Source: Paenalcaligenes hominis
Lineage (GTDB): Bacteria; Pseudomonadota; Gammaproteobacteria; Burkholderiales; Burkholderiaceae_B
DNA length: 64,000 nt
Reading direction: 5' to 3'
Assembly: GCF_011927625.1 (NCBI RefSeq)
Contig: NZ_JAATIZ010000002.1
Location: 1 to 64,000, forward strand
Shown: positions 35,881 through 45,568 of the stretch, piece by piece
Position numbering within the stretch: position 1 is the first letter of the stretch
How the letters are laid out: every line of letters begins with the position of its first letter
Made by a program: the position numbers and the translations under genes
The notes under the pieces: model-generated
What the model was told of the DNA's origin: nothing
The model's database searches: none
What the model saw: only the letters and a program-made list of their open reading frames with translations

Positions 35881-36731
35881 GCAAGACTTAACCAAATCAA
35901 TACGACCACCCCCAACCCAATGCGATACCACGCAAAGGGGCGATAAGTGTGTTTAGAGACAAAATACAAAACAGCTTTAACTAGAACTAATGCACTAAAA
36001 AAAGCCGCAATAAACCCCACCACAATCGCCCATGTTTGCTCTGTGCTTAACGCGGCCCCATTACGATATAAATCGTAAACGGTAGCGGCTAACATGGTTG
36101 GCATAGCCAAAAAGAATGAAAACTCGGTTGCTGCCTTGCGGTCAATGCCCGAAAGCATGCCTCCGATAATTGTGGCACCGGAACGTGATGTGCCGGGCAC
36201 CATGGCTAAACACTGTGCAAACCCCACCACTAAGGCCTGGCGCCATGTGATTTGCTCAATTTGATGTGAGGTGGCTCGTGCCGTAGTGGCCGTTACCGCA
36301 CTGTGATCGAGCTGCTTAGCGTATGCAGGCTTACGCTCTACCCATAACATAATCAGACCGCCCCCGATCAGCGTAAACACAAAGACCATCGGGCTATGAA
36401 AGAGCATCTTGATGTATTTAATCGTTAAAGCCCCTATGATCGCTGCAGGTAGAAAGGCAATCACCAGATTACGCATAAACACACGCTCGGTGGGGTCGCC
36501 GTTTAACACCCCCTTTATTAACTGCATAATGCGTGCTCTAAAGAGCCAAATGACAGCCATAATTGAGCCAAACTGAATAACGACCTCAAAGACCTTGTTG
36601 GCATCGGAGGGAAATGAAATCCATTCGACTAATAACAGCAAATGTGCCGTGCTAGAGACGGGAATAAACTCAGTAAACCCCTCTATTACGCCAAGAAATA
36701 AGGCTTTTAGTAAGTACCAATAATAGTCCAT
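35877..36731 (-). CDS. uppP: Undecaprenyl-diphosphatase
   Basis: This 284-residue polytopic protein has both signature motifs: EGFTEFIPVSSTAHLLL (residues about 17-33) and PGTSRSGATIIGGML with the catalytic Ser/Arg region. It dephosphorylates undecaprenyl diphosphate at the inner membrane to recycle the carrier lipid for peptidoglycan and other polymers, and confers bacitracin tolerance. It lies 2 bases downstream of the TerC/CorC fusion gene. Confidence 0.95.
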   Translation of the reverse strand: MDYYWYLLKALFLGVIEGFTEFIPVSSTAHLLLLVEWISFPSDANKVFEVVIQFGSIMAVIWLFRARIMQLIKGVLNGDPTERVFMRNLVIAFLPAAIIGALTIKYIKMLFHSPMVFVFTLIGGGLIMLWVERKPAYAKQLDHSAVTATTARATSHQIEQITWRQALVVGFAQCLAMVPGTSRSGATIIGGMLSGIDRKAATEFSFFLAMPTMLAATVYDLYRNGAALSTEQTWAIVVGFIAAFFSALVLVKAVLYFVSKHTYRPFAWYRIGLGVVVLIWLSLA

Positions 36732-36733
36732 GA

Positions 36734-38323
36734 TTAGGCATGCTCTGTACTGAGTTCGGGATGAGGGTCTTCGGTTTCTTTACGTATAGCGACTTGTGCA
36801 ATACGACGCCCGTCTAATTCTTTTACTGTAAAAGTAAACACATCGTGCCCCCACTTTAAACTGCAGTGGTCTGCTGGCTGAGGCAAGGTACCAAACCGTT
36901 CTAATAAGTACCCTGCTAAGGTCGAGTACTCCTCGTCCTCATCGACGAGCCCATCTACGCCTAATACTTGCTCTAGGTGATGAAGATCGGCGGCCCCGTC
37001 AACTAACCATTGGTTTTCACTAGCGGCCACAATATCTGGTAGTTCGTCTTCATCGGGAAACTCACCCGCAATGGCCTCAAAAATATCAATGGGTGTCACT
37101 ACCCCTTCGATGGCTCCAAATTCATCGGTGACTAATGCTAATTGCCCACGTGTTTCTTTGAATAAATCCATGAGCTGCAAAATACCAATGGACTCGTGCA
37201 CAATCAACGACTCACGGAGTTTTTTAACATCCACCTGACCTGTGGTGATCAGACCAGCCATCATTTCTTTGGCCTGCCCCAAACCGATCACCTCGTCTAA
37301 ACTGCCACGACATACCGGCAAGTAGCTATGAGGTTCTGACTCGAGCTCGGCAAGAATTGCCTCGGGCGTATCCGTTAAATCAATCCACGCCACACTGTTA
37401 CGGGGCGTCATAATTGAGCGCACATTACGCTCGGACAAAGTTAAGACTCCGCTCACCATATTGCGCTCTTCATCACCAAATACCAACGAGGGGTCTTGGG
37501 GCATGGATTCGTCGATCTCGGTACCATTGTCGTTGGCTGTCATCGGGCGTTTGCCAAGCATACGTAACACGGTTTCCGCTGTACGTTCACGCATAGGGCG
37601 TCTGTCTTCAGCCTTGCGCTGATTACGACGAGCAATTTGGTTGAAGACCTCGATCAGTACCGAAAAACTAATAGCAGCATACAAATACCCTTTAGGTACA
37701 TGGAAGCCATACCCCTCGGCTAGGAGAGAGAACCCAATCATGAGCAAAAAGCCCAGACATAAAATCACCACTGTTGGGTGCTGATTGACGAATTGAGTTA
37801 ATGGTTTAGACGCCACAATCATAATGCCGATGGCAATGATCACGGCAATCATCATCACTGATAGGTGCTCGACCATGCCTACGGCAGTAATGACGGCGTC
37901 GATAGAGAACACCGCATCTAAGATTACTATCTGAGTAATAATTATCCAAAAGCTGGCATACATGCGAGAGCCTGACGCATGCTGCGTCCGGGGATCTAAG
38001 CGCTCGTGGAGCTCTAACGTGCCCTTAAAGAGTAAAAATAGACCGCCAACGATTAAAATAACGTCACGACCGGAAAAATCATGGCCAAACAAGTTAAACC
38101 ACGGCGCTGTTAAAGTAATTAACCACGACATGATTGTTAACAGACCCAGACGCATTAATAACGCCAAGCTCAAACCAACGATACGGGCTTTATCACGCTT
38201 CTGTGGTGGTAGCTTGTCCACCAAAATGGCAATAAAAATGAGGTTGTCTATGCCTAGAACAATCTCAAGAATAACTAACGTTAATAACCCGGCCCAAGCC
38301 GTCGGGTCTGACATCCACTCCAT
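36734..38323 (-). CDS. TerC-CBS-CorC fusion membrane protein (YoaE/YegH type)
   Basis: The first 230 residues of this 529-residue protein form a seven-helix TerC domain with the Asp-rich ILEIVLGIDNLIFIAIL and VFSIDAVITAVGM motifs thought to bind metal. After a charged linker comes a CBS pair (RSIMTPRNSVAWIDL, then LALVTDEFGAIEGVVTPIDI). A C-terminal CorC/HlyC domain ends near residue 515. Proteins with this architecture are linked to divalent cation export or tolerance. Related TerC proteins in many bacteria work with manganese. The exact ion is unknown. Confidence 0.88.
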   Translation of the reverse strand: MEWMSDPTAWAGLLTLVILEIVLGIDNLIFIAILVDKLPPQKRDKARIVGLSLALLMRLGLLTIMSWLITLTAPWFNLFGHDFSGRDVILIVGGLFLLFKGTLELHERLDPRTQHASGSRMYASFWIIITQIVILDAVFSIDAVITAVGMVEHLSVMMIAVIIAIGIMIVASKPLTQFVNQHPTVVILCLGFLLMIGFSLLAEGYGFHVPKGYLYAAISFSVLIEVFNQIARRNQRKAEDRRPMRERTAETVLRMLGKRPMTANDNGTEIDESMPQDPSLVFGDEERNMVSGVLTLSERNVRSIMTPRNSVAWIDLTDTPEAILAELESEPHSYLPVCRGSLDEVIGLGQAKEMMAGLITTGQVDVKKLRESLIVHESIGILQLMDLFKETRGQLALVTDEFGAIEGVVTPIDIFEAIAGEFPDEDELPDIVAASENQWLVDGAADLHHLEQVLGVDGLVDEDEEYSTLAGYLLERFGTLPQPADHCSLKWGHDVFTFTVKELDGRRIAQVAIRKETEDPHPELSTEHA

Positions 38324-38348
38324 TTAAGGGGCTCCATGTGGCAATTAG

Positions 38349-38377
38349 AAAAAAAACCACTGCCCAAGCAGTGGCTT
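38349..38377 (-). terminator. Rho-independent terminator of suhB
   Basis: On the minus strand CCACTGC and GCAGTGG (extended by AAG...TTT) form a stem of 7-10 bp with a CTTGG-type loop, followed by eight Ts. It lies just after the suhB stop and before the TerC/CorC gene. Confidence 0.88.
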
Positions 38378-38387
38378 AAATGCATTA

Positions 38388-39182
38388 TTAGTCTTGTAAA
38401 TGCATGATCATTTGCGGGAATATTTTGGGGGTAGCTGCCATAATCTGGCCTGTTTTATACCAACTTTGCTCGCCCTCGAGGTCGCCAACCAATGCACCGG
38501 CTTCTTGAGCAATCAGGGCTCCGGCTGCCATATCCCAGGGTTTTAAGTTTACAGCACAAAACCCATCTAATCGGCCGCAAGCTACATAAGCCAAATCAAG
38601 TACAGTTGAACCCGTACGACGCACTGCGGCACATTCCGTTAATAATGCAGTAAACGGTGAGGTGGAGGTCAAGGCACCCCCTGAACCTGGCACATGGGCA
38701 CCGATCAGCGCATCGTGGTAACGACGTTGGTCAGATACACGAATGCGACGATCATCAAGAAAAGCGCCACTGCCTCGGCTCGCAGCAAAAATCTCGTTAT
38801 TGCTGGGGTCAAAGATCACAGCATGCATGGCCTGCCCACGATGCAAAGCTGCGATAGAAACAGCGTAATGAGGAAACCCATGGATAAAGTTAGTGGTGCC
38901 ATCTAATGGGTCGATCACCCATTGATACTCTACTCCGCCTTTACCGACCTTATCTGCCTCGGGCAAACGTTCGCCAAGCTCTTCACCTAAAAATGCATGA
39001 TCTGGGTAGGCTTCGGATAAAACTTCTATAATGGCTTCTTCTACTGCCTGATCCACTTCGGTAACATAGTCATTTGGCCCTTTGCGTGCAATCTGAACAC
39101 GTTCCAGATCACGACTAGCACGGGTAATAATGTCGCCTGCTCGGCGAGCCGCTTTAATAGCGGTAAATAGCATCGGGTGCAT
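38388..39182 (-). CDS. suhB: Inositol-1-monophosphatase family protein SuhB
   Basis: This 264-residue protein has FLGEELGE, VIDPLDGTTNFIHGFPHYAVS and the C-terminal KPWDMAAGALIAQEAGA. These are the metal- and substrate-binding motifs of the IMPase family. SuhB hydrolyses inositol monophosphate and in enterobacteria also joins the NusA-containing antitermination complex on rRNA operons. It is divergent from trmJ, as in Bordetella relatives, with a 78-base promoter region between. Confidence 0.94.
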   Translation of the reverse strand: MHPMLFTAIKAARRAGDIITRASRDLERVQIARKGPNDYVTEVDQAVEEAIIEVLSEAYPDHAFLGEELGERLPEADKVGKGGVEYQWVIDPLDGTTNFIHGFPHYAVSIAALHRGQAMHAVIFDPSNNEIFAASRGSGAFLDDRRIRVSDQRRYHDALIGAHVPGSGGALTSTSPFTALLTECAAVRRTGSTVLDLAYVACGRLDGFCAVNLKPWDMAAGALIAQEAGALVGDLEGEQSWYKTGQIMAATPKIFPQMIMHLQD

Positions 39183-39260
39183 AGATTTCCGTAATTCTTA
39201 AAAATAAGCCCTAAAATAAACAACTTTATTGCAAGGCTAACAACAGTTTTAGTATTTTAA

Positions 39261-40052
39261 ATGACTCCGACCCACAATGAGCCTTTATTCAACCAAATTC
39301 GTTTTATTATGGTTGAACCTAGCCACCCCGGCAACGTTGGTGCTGCCGCCAGAGCCATCAAAACGATGGGATTTAACCAACTTTGTCTAGTTAATCCTAA
39401 ATTGCCCACCATCATAACGCATGAGCAAGCCATTGCCATGGCAAGCGGGGCCACCGATGTGTTAGAAAATACACGTATTTTCGACAGTTTAGAGCAAGCA
39501 TTGGCTCCGGTTAGTCTGGCTTTCGCTCTAACCTCACGCCCACGCTATATTGGACCACCAGCAAAAACCATACGTGAGAGCGCCCATTTAAGCGCAGAAC
39601 ACGTACAAACACACACATCGGCACAGATTGCCATTGTATTAGGTACTGAGCGTACTGGCCTAGAAAATAGCGATATTAATCAGTGCCAATATGTTTGCTA
39701 TATCCCAGCCAACCCTGAATACAGTTCGTTAAATGTAGCGCAGGCACTACAGCTTGCAGCATGGGAGCTACGGTACGCACTACTGGAAATTCAAGATCAA
39801 CAGCTAGAACTACGCACCCCAGGTAAACAAGTAGACGCTGACCTACCTGCGACCCAAGACCATATTCATGCTTTTCTTGAGCATTGGGAGCAAGCCCTAA
39901 TAGAAGTAGACTTTTTAGACCCACAGCACCCAAAAAAGCTTCAATTACGCATGCAGCAACTTTTTACACGAAGCCAGTTAACTCAAGCGGAAGTCGCTAT
40001 GCTTAGAGGGGTATGCACCGCAATGATTAAAACTGCACGTAAAATAGCCTAG
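39261..40052 (+). CDS. trmJ: tRNA (cytidine/uridine-2'-O-)-methyltransferase TrmJ
   Basis: This 263-residue SPOUT methyltransferase begins with the motif VEPSHPGNVGAAARAIKTMG. The knot motifs are IVLGTERTGLENSDI and YSSLNVAQALQLAAWEL. TrmJ methylates the ribose at position 32 of tRNAs. The C-terminal 80 residues are the helical extension of the TrmJ branch. cysE follows 63 bases downstream on the same strand, again the usual neighbour in this group. Confidence 0.93.
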   Translation: MTPTHNEPLFNQIRFIMVEPSHPGNVGAAARAIKTMGFNQLCLVNPKLPTIITHEQAIAMASGATDVLENTRIFDSLEQALAPVSLAFALTSRPRYIGPPAKTIRESAHLSAEHVQTHTSAQIAIVLGTERTGLENSDINQCQYVCYIPANPEYSSLNVAQALQLAAWELRYALLEIQDQQLELRTPGKQVDADLPATQDHIHAFLEHWEQALIEVDFLDPQHPKKLQLRMQQLFTRSQLTQAEVAMLRGVCTAMIKTARKIA

Positions 40053-40115
40053 ACGACGCTTTTTATTAAGTAGGTGTTTTCTTTTTGCCCTTAAAGCAAC
40101 CTCACATCACGCATT

Positions 40116-40979
40116 ATGTTTAAACAATTACGCGAAGATATTGCCTGTATTTACGAACGAGATCCGGCTGCACGGAGTCGGTGGGAAATCTTAACCTGTT
40201 ATCCTGGCCTACATGCCATTTTATTTCATCGCTTATCTCATCGGCTGTGGAATAAAGGCTTTTTGTGGCTGGCTCGTTTTTTATCCCATCTCACTCGTCT
40301 GTTCACGGGTATTGAAATCCACCCGGGGGCGCAAATTGGTAAACGCGTTTTTTTTGATCACGGGCTTGGTATTGTGATTGGTGAGACAGCGGTGATCGGT
40401 GATGACTGCACGATTTATCAAGGGGTCACATTAGGCGGCACCAGTCTTTATAAAGGGACTAAACGCCACCCCACTCTAGAAAATGGGGTCGTGGTAGGTG
40501 CTGGAGCACAAATTTTAGGTGGGTTTACTGTAGGGGCACACGCCAAAATTGGTTCTAACGCAGTCGTGGTTAAACCCGTACCCGCTCAAGCCACTGCCGT
40601 AGGTAACCCGGCACGTATTATTACCGCTGAGGATCGTGCTCAAAAAAAAGCGGACGAAACCGCCCCCGAAAAAACCTCAACCCCTTCACCCTGTCAATCT
40701 GAATGGACAGGCAAGCCTCTGAAAGAACTCCTAGAGCGCAGTACGCGCAATGCGTCCGGTACTGACCCATTTTCTGCCTCAGATGCGTTTAGTGCCTATG
40801 CCGTCGACAGCACCAATAACGATCCTCTAGTTCAAGTCTTACACGAGCTCATCAATCACTCTGCTCAACAAGAGCAACGGATCAGCCAGTTGTGTCATGC
40901 CCTTGAAGACTTAGGTAAAAAGATTGAAAATGGCCAGCAACCGCTGGATGTAGAACGTCTAAATAAAATGATGGAGTGA
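40116..40979 (+). CDS. cysE: Serine O-acetyltransferase
   Basis: This 287-residue protein has a short N-terminal helical region with [18 protein letters not shown] left-handed beta-helix domain (about residues 65-170) follows, with [35 protein letters not shown] and ending GNPARII. It makes O-acetylserine from serine and acetyl-CoA for cysteine synthesis. A C-terminal extension of about 110 residues, rich in charged residues and partly coiled, follows the fold. Extensions are common in betaproteobacterial CysE. The IclR gene starts 5 bases after the stop. Confidence 0.94.
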   Translation: MFKQLREDIACIYERDPAARSRWEILTCYPGLHAILFHRLSHRLWNKGFLWLARFLSHLTRLFTGIEIHPGAQIGKRVFFDHGLGIVIGETAVIGDDCTIYQGVTLGGTSLYKGTKRHPTLENGVVVGAGAQILGGFTVGAHAKIGSNAVVVKPVPAQATAVGNPARIITAEDRAQKKADETAPEKTSTPSPCQSEWTGKPLKELLERSTRNASGTDPFSASDAFSAYAVDSTNNDPLVQVLHELINHSAQQEQRISQLCHALEDLGKKIENGQQPLDVERLNKMME

Positions 40980-40984
40980 GTCAA

Positions 40985-41749
40985 ATGACAACCGCGAACA
41001 CCGATAATAGTGCCGGCCCCAGAACCCTTAGACGGGGGTTGCATATATTGCAAACACTCCAAGCACACGATGAAAACGGTCTGAGTGTCACCGAGCTTTC
41101 TCGATTAACCGGTTTGCAGCGCCCAACTATTTATCGTCTTTTGGCTGCCTTAACTGAATGTGATTTTGTCCAGACAGTGGGTAAAACTCGGCGCTACGCC
41201 GCCACCAAACAGGTGCTTGCTCCTACCGAAACCGAACATCATTTAGTTGAAATTGCCAAACCCTTTATGCGAGAGTTGGCTTTTAAAGTCGGCGATGCCG
41301 TATTTTTGATAATTCGGGAAAATAACAACTCGTTAACTTTATGGCGTGAAATCGGGCCTTATCCTGTGCAGATCTTGGGCACCTACGTTAATAAGCGACA
41401 GCCACTAGGCGTAGGATCAGCTGGCATGGCTTTACTGGCTCAGCTGGACGACGACACCATCAGCCAAATCATTGAAAGTAATAGCAACGCATTGGATCAT
41501 TACGGTGGTATGACACAACGCGAAATGCGCCAGCTCATTGATAACACACGTACACGTGGGTATTCTGTGGTGGGCAATTATGCAGTTCGCGGTGCCTTAG
41601 GCGTAGGTTGTGCATTGTGCAGTAGCCAAGGTTACCCGTTGTTTGCCCTAAGTGTTACTGCCATTACAGAACGCATGCCCGCCCGCCGCCAAAAGGAAAT
41701 TGCTCGGTTGATTCATCAAACACTAGAGCAAATAGCAGAAAAAATTTGA
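40985..41749 (+). CDS. IclR-family transcriptional regulator
   Basis: ATG 40985 follows GGAG by about 8 bases, preferred to GTG 40976 which overlaps the cysE stop. The 254-residue protein has a winged helix (LSVTELSRLTGLQRPTIYRL, residues about 29-48) and the IclR effector domain with LGVGSAGMALLAQL and GYSVVGNYAVRGALGVG. The regulated genes are unknown, since the neighbours are cysE and mscS. Its stop codon falls inside a sequence identical to the outer end of IS605-family elements (41746-41758). The last residues may therefore have been altered by an insertion. Confidence 0.88.
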   Translation: MTTANTDNSAGPRTLRRGLHILQTLQAHDENGLSVTELSRLTGLQRPTIYRLLAALTECDFVQTVGKTRRYAATKQVLAPTETEHHLVEIAKPFMRELAFKVGDAVFLIIRENNNSLTLWREIGPYPVQILGTYVNKRQPLGVGSAGMALLAQLDDDTISQIIESNSNALDHYGGMTQREMRQLIDNTRTRGYSVVGNYAVRGALGVGCALCSSQGYPLFALSVTAITERMPARRQKEIARLIHQTLEQIAEKI

Positions 41750-41785
41750 CATCCTCCCTGCCCTAAAGGACGAATTTTTCCGTGT
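41746..41785. mobile_element. Degenerate solo end of an IS200/IS605-family element
   Basis: TTGACATCCTCCC is identical to the end of the element at 62975-62988, and CCTAAAGG follows three bases later in both. No transposase or tnpB is attached. The sequence supplies the stop codon of the IclR gene. It is probably a remnant after loss or decay of an insertion. Confidence 0.6.
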
Positions 41786-41838
41786 TATCCGATAAAACGG
41801 TACGCTGTGTTTATAAGCCCCAGTCAAGCTCAATGGTG

Positions 41839-41861
41839 CGCCACCCAGTATCAGGGTGGCG
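41839..41861. terminator. Hairpin between convergent iclR and mscS genes
   Basis: CGCCACCC and GGGTGGCG form an 8-bp stem with a 7-base loop. No proper T-run follows on either strand, so termination is likely but not certain. Confidence 0.45.
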
Positions 41862-41876
41862 GCATGAAAAATTAGT

Positions 41877-42701
41877 TTAAGCGGCTTTGTCTTCCGGCAA
41901 CATAGCGCGTACTGGTACAGGGTGACTTAAGCCAGCCTGCTGGAGTCGTTGCAACGCCACTCGGTTTAACTCAAACCGCAAATCCCAGAAATCCGCACTG
42001 CTTGCCCAAGCTCGTACATTAACTACCACTGTACTTTCTTTGTAATCGCTAACAAAGACTAACGGTGCTGGGTCTTTAAGTACCGCAGGGTGCTCTTCGA
42101 GAAGTTGAGTCAGAACTTGAATGGCTTTATCTAAATCGTCGCCATAGCGCACACCTAATGGAATATCCATACGGCGTGTGTCATTGCGGCTGTAATTGAT
42201 GATTGGGTTGCCCCAAATTAAATTATTGGGCAAGCAAAACTTCACGCCATCTGCTTGTTGGAACTGGCTCATGAATAAACCTACCTCCAACACTGTGCCA
42301 TCGCCCTTACCCACAATAGAGACGAACTCGCCTGTGCGAATAGGACGCAATATTAACAGCATAATGCCTGAGGCAATATTTTGCAGGGTACTTTGTAAGG
42401 CCAAACCTATGGCTAAGCCAGCGGCCCCAAGCACAGCAATAATACTGGCCGTTTGCACACCAAAACGTGCCAACACCGCAATTAATACAAAAATGCGGAT
42501 AGTCCACACCACCACGGCTTGCGCCATGGGCACCACAGTGAAATCAATATGGGGAGAGCGTTGGGCTATTTTTCGAATCCAATTACCTAAAAAATTTGAA
42601 AGCCACCATCCAATAATTAAAATCAAAATAGCTAACAATAGATTTAACGCAATGGACTCGAGCCACGGCAGACTTGCCACAAAAGCAGTTTGAGTCTCCA
42701 T
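41877..42701 (-). CDS. mscS: Small-conductance mechanosensitive channel MscS
   Basis: ATG 42701 (METQTAFVASL) follows AGGAGAG by about 7 bases, so the earlier in-frame start at 42734 is not used; the length is 274 residues. Three membrane helices are followed by the pore helix LGAAGLAIGLALQSTLQNIA, rich in Gly and Ala, and the beta domain with RPIRTGEFVSI and FCLPNNLIWGNPIINYS. This is a typical short MscS. It opens under membrane tension to release solutes on hypo-osmotic shock. Confidence 0.94.
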   Translation of the reverse strand: METQTAFVASLPWLESIALNLLLAILILIIGWWLSNFLGNWIRKIAQRSPHIDFTVVPMAQAVVVWTIRIFVLIAVLARFGVQTASIIAVLGAAGLAIGLALQSTLQNIASGIMLLILRPIRTGEFVSIVGKGDGTVLEVGLFMSQFQQADGVKFCLPNNLIWGNPIINYSRNDTRRMDIPLGVRYGDDLDKAIQVLTQLLEEHPAVLKDPAPLVFVSDYKESTVVVNVRAWASSADFWDLRFELNRVALQRLQQAGLSHPVPVRAMLPEDKAA

Positions 42702-42836
42702 ACTTTCTCTCCTAATTAAAATGAACCCCCACATGATAACGATTTTAAAAAGAGTTCGCAGCCTTCATCTTTTTTGTTAATCTTGATTGATCACAGGGCC
42801 ATCCCTTTTTCTGTCTTTTCACCAAAGGATGCGTTT

Positions 42837-43853
42837 ATGTCTACGTTGTACCCTTTATCTGTATTGGATCTGGCTCCTATTACTCAAGGCAGCACAGCTG
42901 CGGAGTCATTTCAAAACAGTGTGAGCTTGGCCCAACAAGCCGATCAAGCGCATTTCACACGCTATTGGCTAGCTGAACATCATGGCATGGTAGGTATTGC
43001 CAGTGCAGCCACGTCAGTATTAATTGCTCATCTAGCTAACCACACTCAGCGCATTCGCGTGGGTGCAGGGGGCATTATGCTGCCCAACCATTCCCCTTTA
43101 GTGATTGCAGAGCAGTTTGGCACGCTCGAGGCTCTTTTTCCTAAAAGAATTGATTTAGGTTTAGGTCGCGCCCCGGGCTCCGATCAACGTACAGCCCAAG
43201 CGCTACGCCGGAATCTCAGCTCGGATCCCAACGAATTCCCGCGTGATGTGCTCGAGTTGCTTGACTACTTGTCTGATCAACCAGAGCAGCCGATCCCAGC
43301 GGTACCTGGCCGAGGCAGCAACGTGCCCGTTTGGATTCTCGGCTCAAGTCTATTTGGTGCACAGTTGGCGGCTATGCTTGGCCTGCCCTATGCGTTTGCG
43401 TCGCACTTTGCGCCAGCACAAATGATGGACGCCATTGCGGTGTATCGTACCCACTTTAAGCCGTCTAGCTATTTACAAAAACCCTATGTGATGCTGGGTT
43501 TTAATGTGTTTGCCGCAGAAACCGACAATAAAGCTCAGTATTTGGCTTCGTCGTGGCAACAATCCTTCGTCAGTTTACGTCAAGACAGGCCCATTCAGCT
43601 GCCTCCGCCAGTGGTGAACTACATAGAACGCAGCGGGCCACTCGGCCAAGCCGTGATGGATCATGCCCTTAACTGTGCAGCAATTGGCTCGCTAGATACC
43701 ATTATCGAGCAAACCCAAGCCTTTATAGATAAAACAGGGGCAGATGAACTCATGATTACCAGCAATATGTATGATCACGCGGCGCGACTCGAATCCTATG
43801 CCCTGATTGCTCAGGCCCACCCCCATCTTAAGCCTGCTACCCCTACGGTTTAG
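42837..43853 (+). CDS. Luciferase-like flavin-dependent monooxygenase (MsnO8 type)
   Basis: ATG 42837 ([14 protein letters not shown]) has AAAGGA 8 bases upstream; the upstream part of the frame is non-coding. The 338-residue barrel contains [37 protein letters not shown] and [14 protein letters not shown]-like text ([14 protein letters not shown]). These are the hallmarks of the single-component LLM class. Such proteins use FMNH2 to oxidise small molecules, but most, including this one, have no assigned substrate. It converges with the response-regulator gene and overlaps it by 11 bases. Confidence 0.9.
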   Translation: MSTLYPLSVLDLAPITQGSTAAESFQNSVSLAQQADQAHFTRYWLAEHHGMVGIASAATSVLIAHLANHTQRIRVGAGGIMLPNHSPLVIAEQFGTLEALFPKRIDLGLGRAPGSDQRTAQALRRNLSSDPNEFPRDVLELLDYLSDQPEQPIPAVPGRGSNVPVWILGSSLFGAQLAAMLGLPYAFASHFAPAQMMDAIAVYRTHFKPSSYLQKPYVMLGFNVFAAETDNKAQYLASSWQQSFVSLRQDRPIQLPPPVVNYIERSGPLGQAVMDHALNCAAIGSLDTIIEQTQAFIDKTGADELMITSNMYDHAARLESYALIAQAHPHLKPATPTV

Positions 43854-44487
43854 CGGTGTGGTATGCCTTGGGGTCACTTTCCAAGGCGTGCATAAACCGG
43901 ACGAGATCGACCACATGGTTCAGCTCTAATTTGCGCATAGCACTTGCCCGACGTACTTTGACTGTCACCTCACTTAAACCTAACTCAGCAGCAATTTGCT
44001 TGCTTAACAGTCCTGCCACCACTTGATGCACCACATGCTGCTCGGCACTGGTTAGACTTTGCCAGCGTTCTACTAAGCGCGCATGGGCTTGCTCGTGCTT
44101 TAAGCGTTGTGCATCGTACTCGAGCGCTTGATAAATGGCTTCTAATACGTCGTGGTCTCTGAAGGGCTTAGTGAAAAAGTCTAGTGCCCCTTGTTTCATG
44201 GCTTGTACGCCCATCTCTATATCGCCATGCCCTGTCATAAAAATGACAGGGAGCCTCACACCGAGGTCTTGCATTTGCCGATGAAAATCCATGCCGCTTT
44301 GACCTGGCATGCGTACATCTAATAATAAGCAGCTCGGTACAGTCGGCCGAGGATAAGCGAGAAAATCGTGGGTAGATTCGAAGCCCTGTACGGCTAGCCC
44401 CACAGAGGCCAATAAGTCCTCTATAGCTAGCCGCACTGATTCATCATCATCTACGACATAAACCCATTGGATTGGCGTTTTTATCAT
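43843..44487 (-). CDS. FixJ/NarL-type response regulator
   Basis: The N-terminal receiver of this 214-residue protein has the acidic pair VVDDDES, the phospho-acceptor Asp in [15 protein letters not shown] and the Lys in [11 protein letters not shown]. The C-terminal LuxR-type helix-turn-helix is [21 protein letters not shown]. It is 3 bases downstream of the sensor kinase gene, so both form one two-component system. FixJ-type regulators often control dicarboxylate use or redox responses. The targets here are unknown. Confidence 0.93.
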   Translation of the reverse strand: MIKTPIQWVYVVDDDESVRLAIEDLLASVGLAVQGFESTHDFLAYPRPTVPSCLLLDVRMPGQSGMDFHRQMQDLGVRLPVIFMTGHGDIEMGVQAMKQGALDFFTKPFRDHDVLEAIYQALEYDAQRLKHEQAHARLVERWQSLTSAEQHVVHQVVAGLLSKQIAAELGLSEVTVKVRRASAMRKLELNHVVDLVRFMHALESDPKAYHTAKP

Positions 44488-44490
44488 GGC

Positions 44491-45537
44491 TTACCTTAAC
44501 GGATCAGCAGGTTTGTAAGGCACAGTAAAACACACACACGCCCCGCCTTTAGGCTGCTCACAAACCCAAATCATGCCCCCATTACTTTCTATAATAGACC
44601 GACTCATGCTTAGGCCGACCCCGACCCCTTGGTCTTTAGTGGTCCAAAAAGCCTCAAAGATGGCGTCAGGCTGCTCTATACCCTTTCCTGTATCATGAAT
44701 AGCGACTTGAACCCCAGTCGTCTGGGTTCGAGTACGTAACAGCAATTTTTTGGCGGGCTTGCCCTCCATGGCATCTAACGCATTTACCACCAAGTTAGCA
44801 ATGACTTGCTGAATTTGTACACGATCGGCCCATACCAGGGCAGGATGTGCTGTGAAATCATAGTGTACCTCGACGCCTTGGCGTTTTAATTCGGCGGCAG
44901 ATAAAGCAATGATCTCCTCTAGCGCATCATGCATATCAAAACACTGCTTGCGAGCGGGCTCCGATTTAATCAAGCTCTGCACCCGTTTAATAATGTGGCT
45001 AGCACGCTCAGCACTATCGAGCATACGCTGCAGAGCCTGCTGTGCTTTGTCCACATGAGGCGGCTGCTGGGCTAACCACCGTTGGCAAGCATGGCCACTG
45101 GTCATTAATGCGGCTAAGGGCTGGTTCACCTCGTGCGCAATCGATGAGGTTAAAGCACCTAAACTTTGCACCCGAGCTAGGCGCAAAAGTTGGTCTTGTG
45201 CTTGAAGCGCAGCTTGACGCGCTTTTTCTATTTGAATGATGAGATAGCTGGTTATGGCGATGGTTGCCAAACTGATACTTAGGTTAATCAACCCCCCATG
45301 CAGGTCACCGTGAGGGGTCAGAGCAAAGCTTAAACTCGTCAATAAAATACACACTGCAGCTAAACTCAGTATCTGACGTTGGCTAGCACCATGTGAAGTG
45401 ATAATAATGATTAAGATATAAAATACCGCAATAGCCACTTCGTAATCGGTGCGCGTATCGGCAATGAATAAACTCATTAACACCACTCCTAAAATGCCAT
45501 AACGCACTACAGGAGACAAGGTTTGCCAACTCCTCAT
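44491..45537 (-). CDS. Membrane-bound sensor histidine kinase
   Basis: ATG 45537 (MRSWQTL) follows AAAGGA by 6 bases and is preferred to ATG 45552; the length is 348 residues. About five N-terminal membrane helices (to residue about 110) lead into a coiled segment. The H-box is SSIAHEVNQPLAAL, the N-box NLVVNALDAMEG, and the G-box includes HDTGKGI and GVGVGLSMSRSI. The absence of a PAS domain and the short membrane sensor resemble MASE-like kinases. It signals to the FixJ-type regulator downstream. The stimulus is unknown. Confidence 0.92.
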   Translation of the reverse strand: MRSWQTLSPVVRYGILGVVLMSLFIADTRTDYEVAIAVFYILIIIITSHGASQRQILSLAAVCILLTSLSFALTPHGDLHGGLINLSISLATIAITSYLIIQIEKARQAALQAQDQLLRLARVQSLGALTSSIAHEVNQPLAALMTSGHACQRWLAQQPPHVDKAQQALQRMLDSAERASHIIKRVQSLIKSEPARKQCFDMHDALEEIIALSAAELKRQGVEVHYDFTAHPALVWADRVQIQQVIANLVVNALDAMEGKPAKKLLLRTRTQTTGVQVAIHDTGKGIEQPDAIFEAFWTTKDQGVGVGLSMSRSIIESNGGMIWVCEQPKGGACVCFTVPYKPADPLR

Positions 45538-45568
45538 ACGATTTCCTTTCAACCTATTTATTTCTTCA

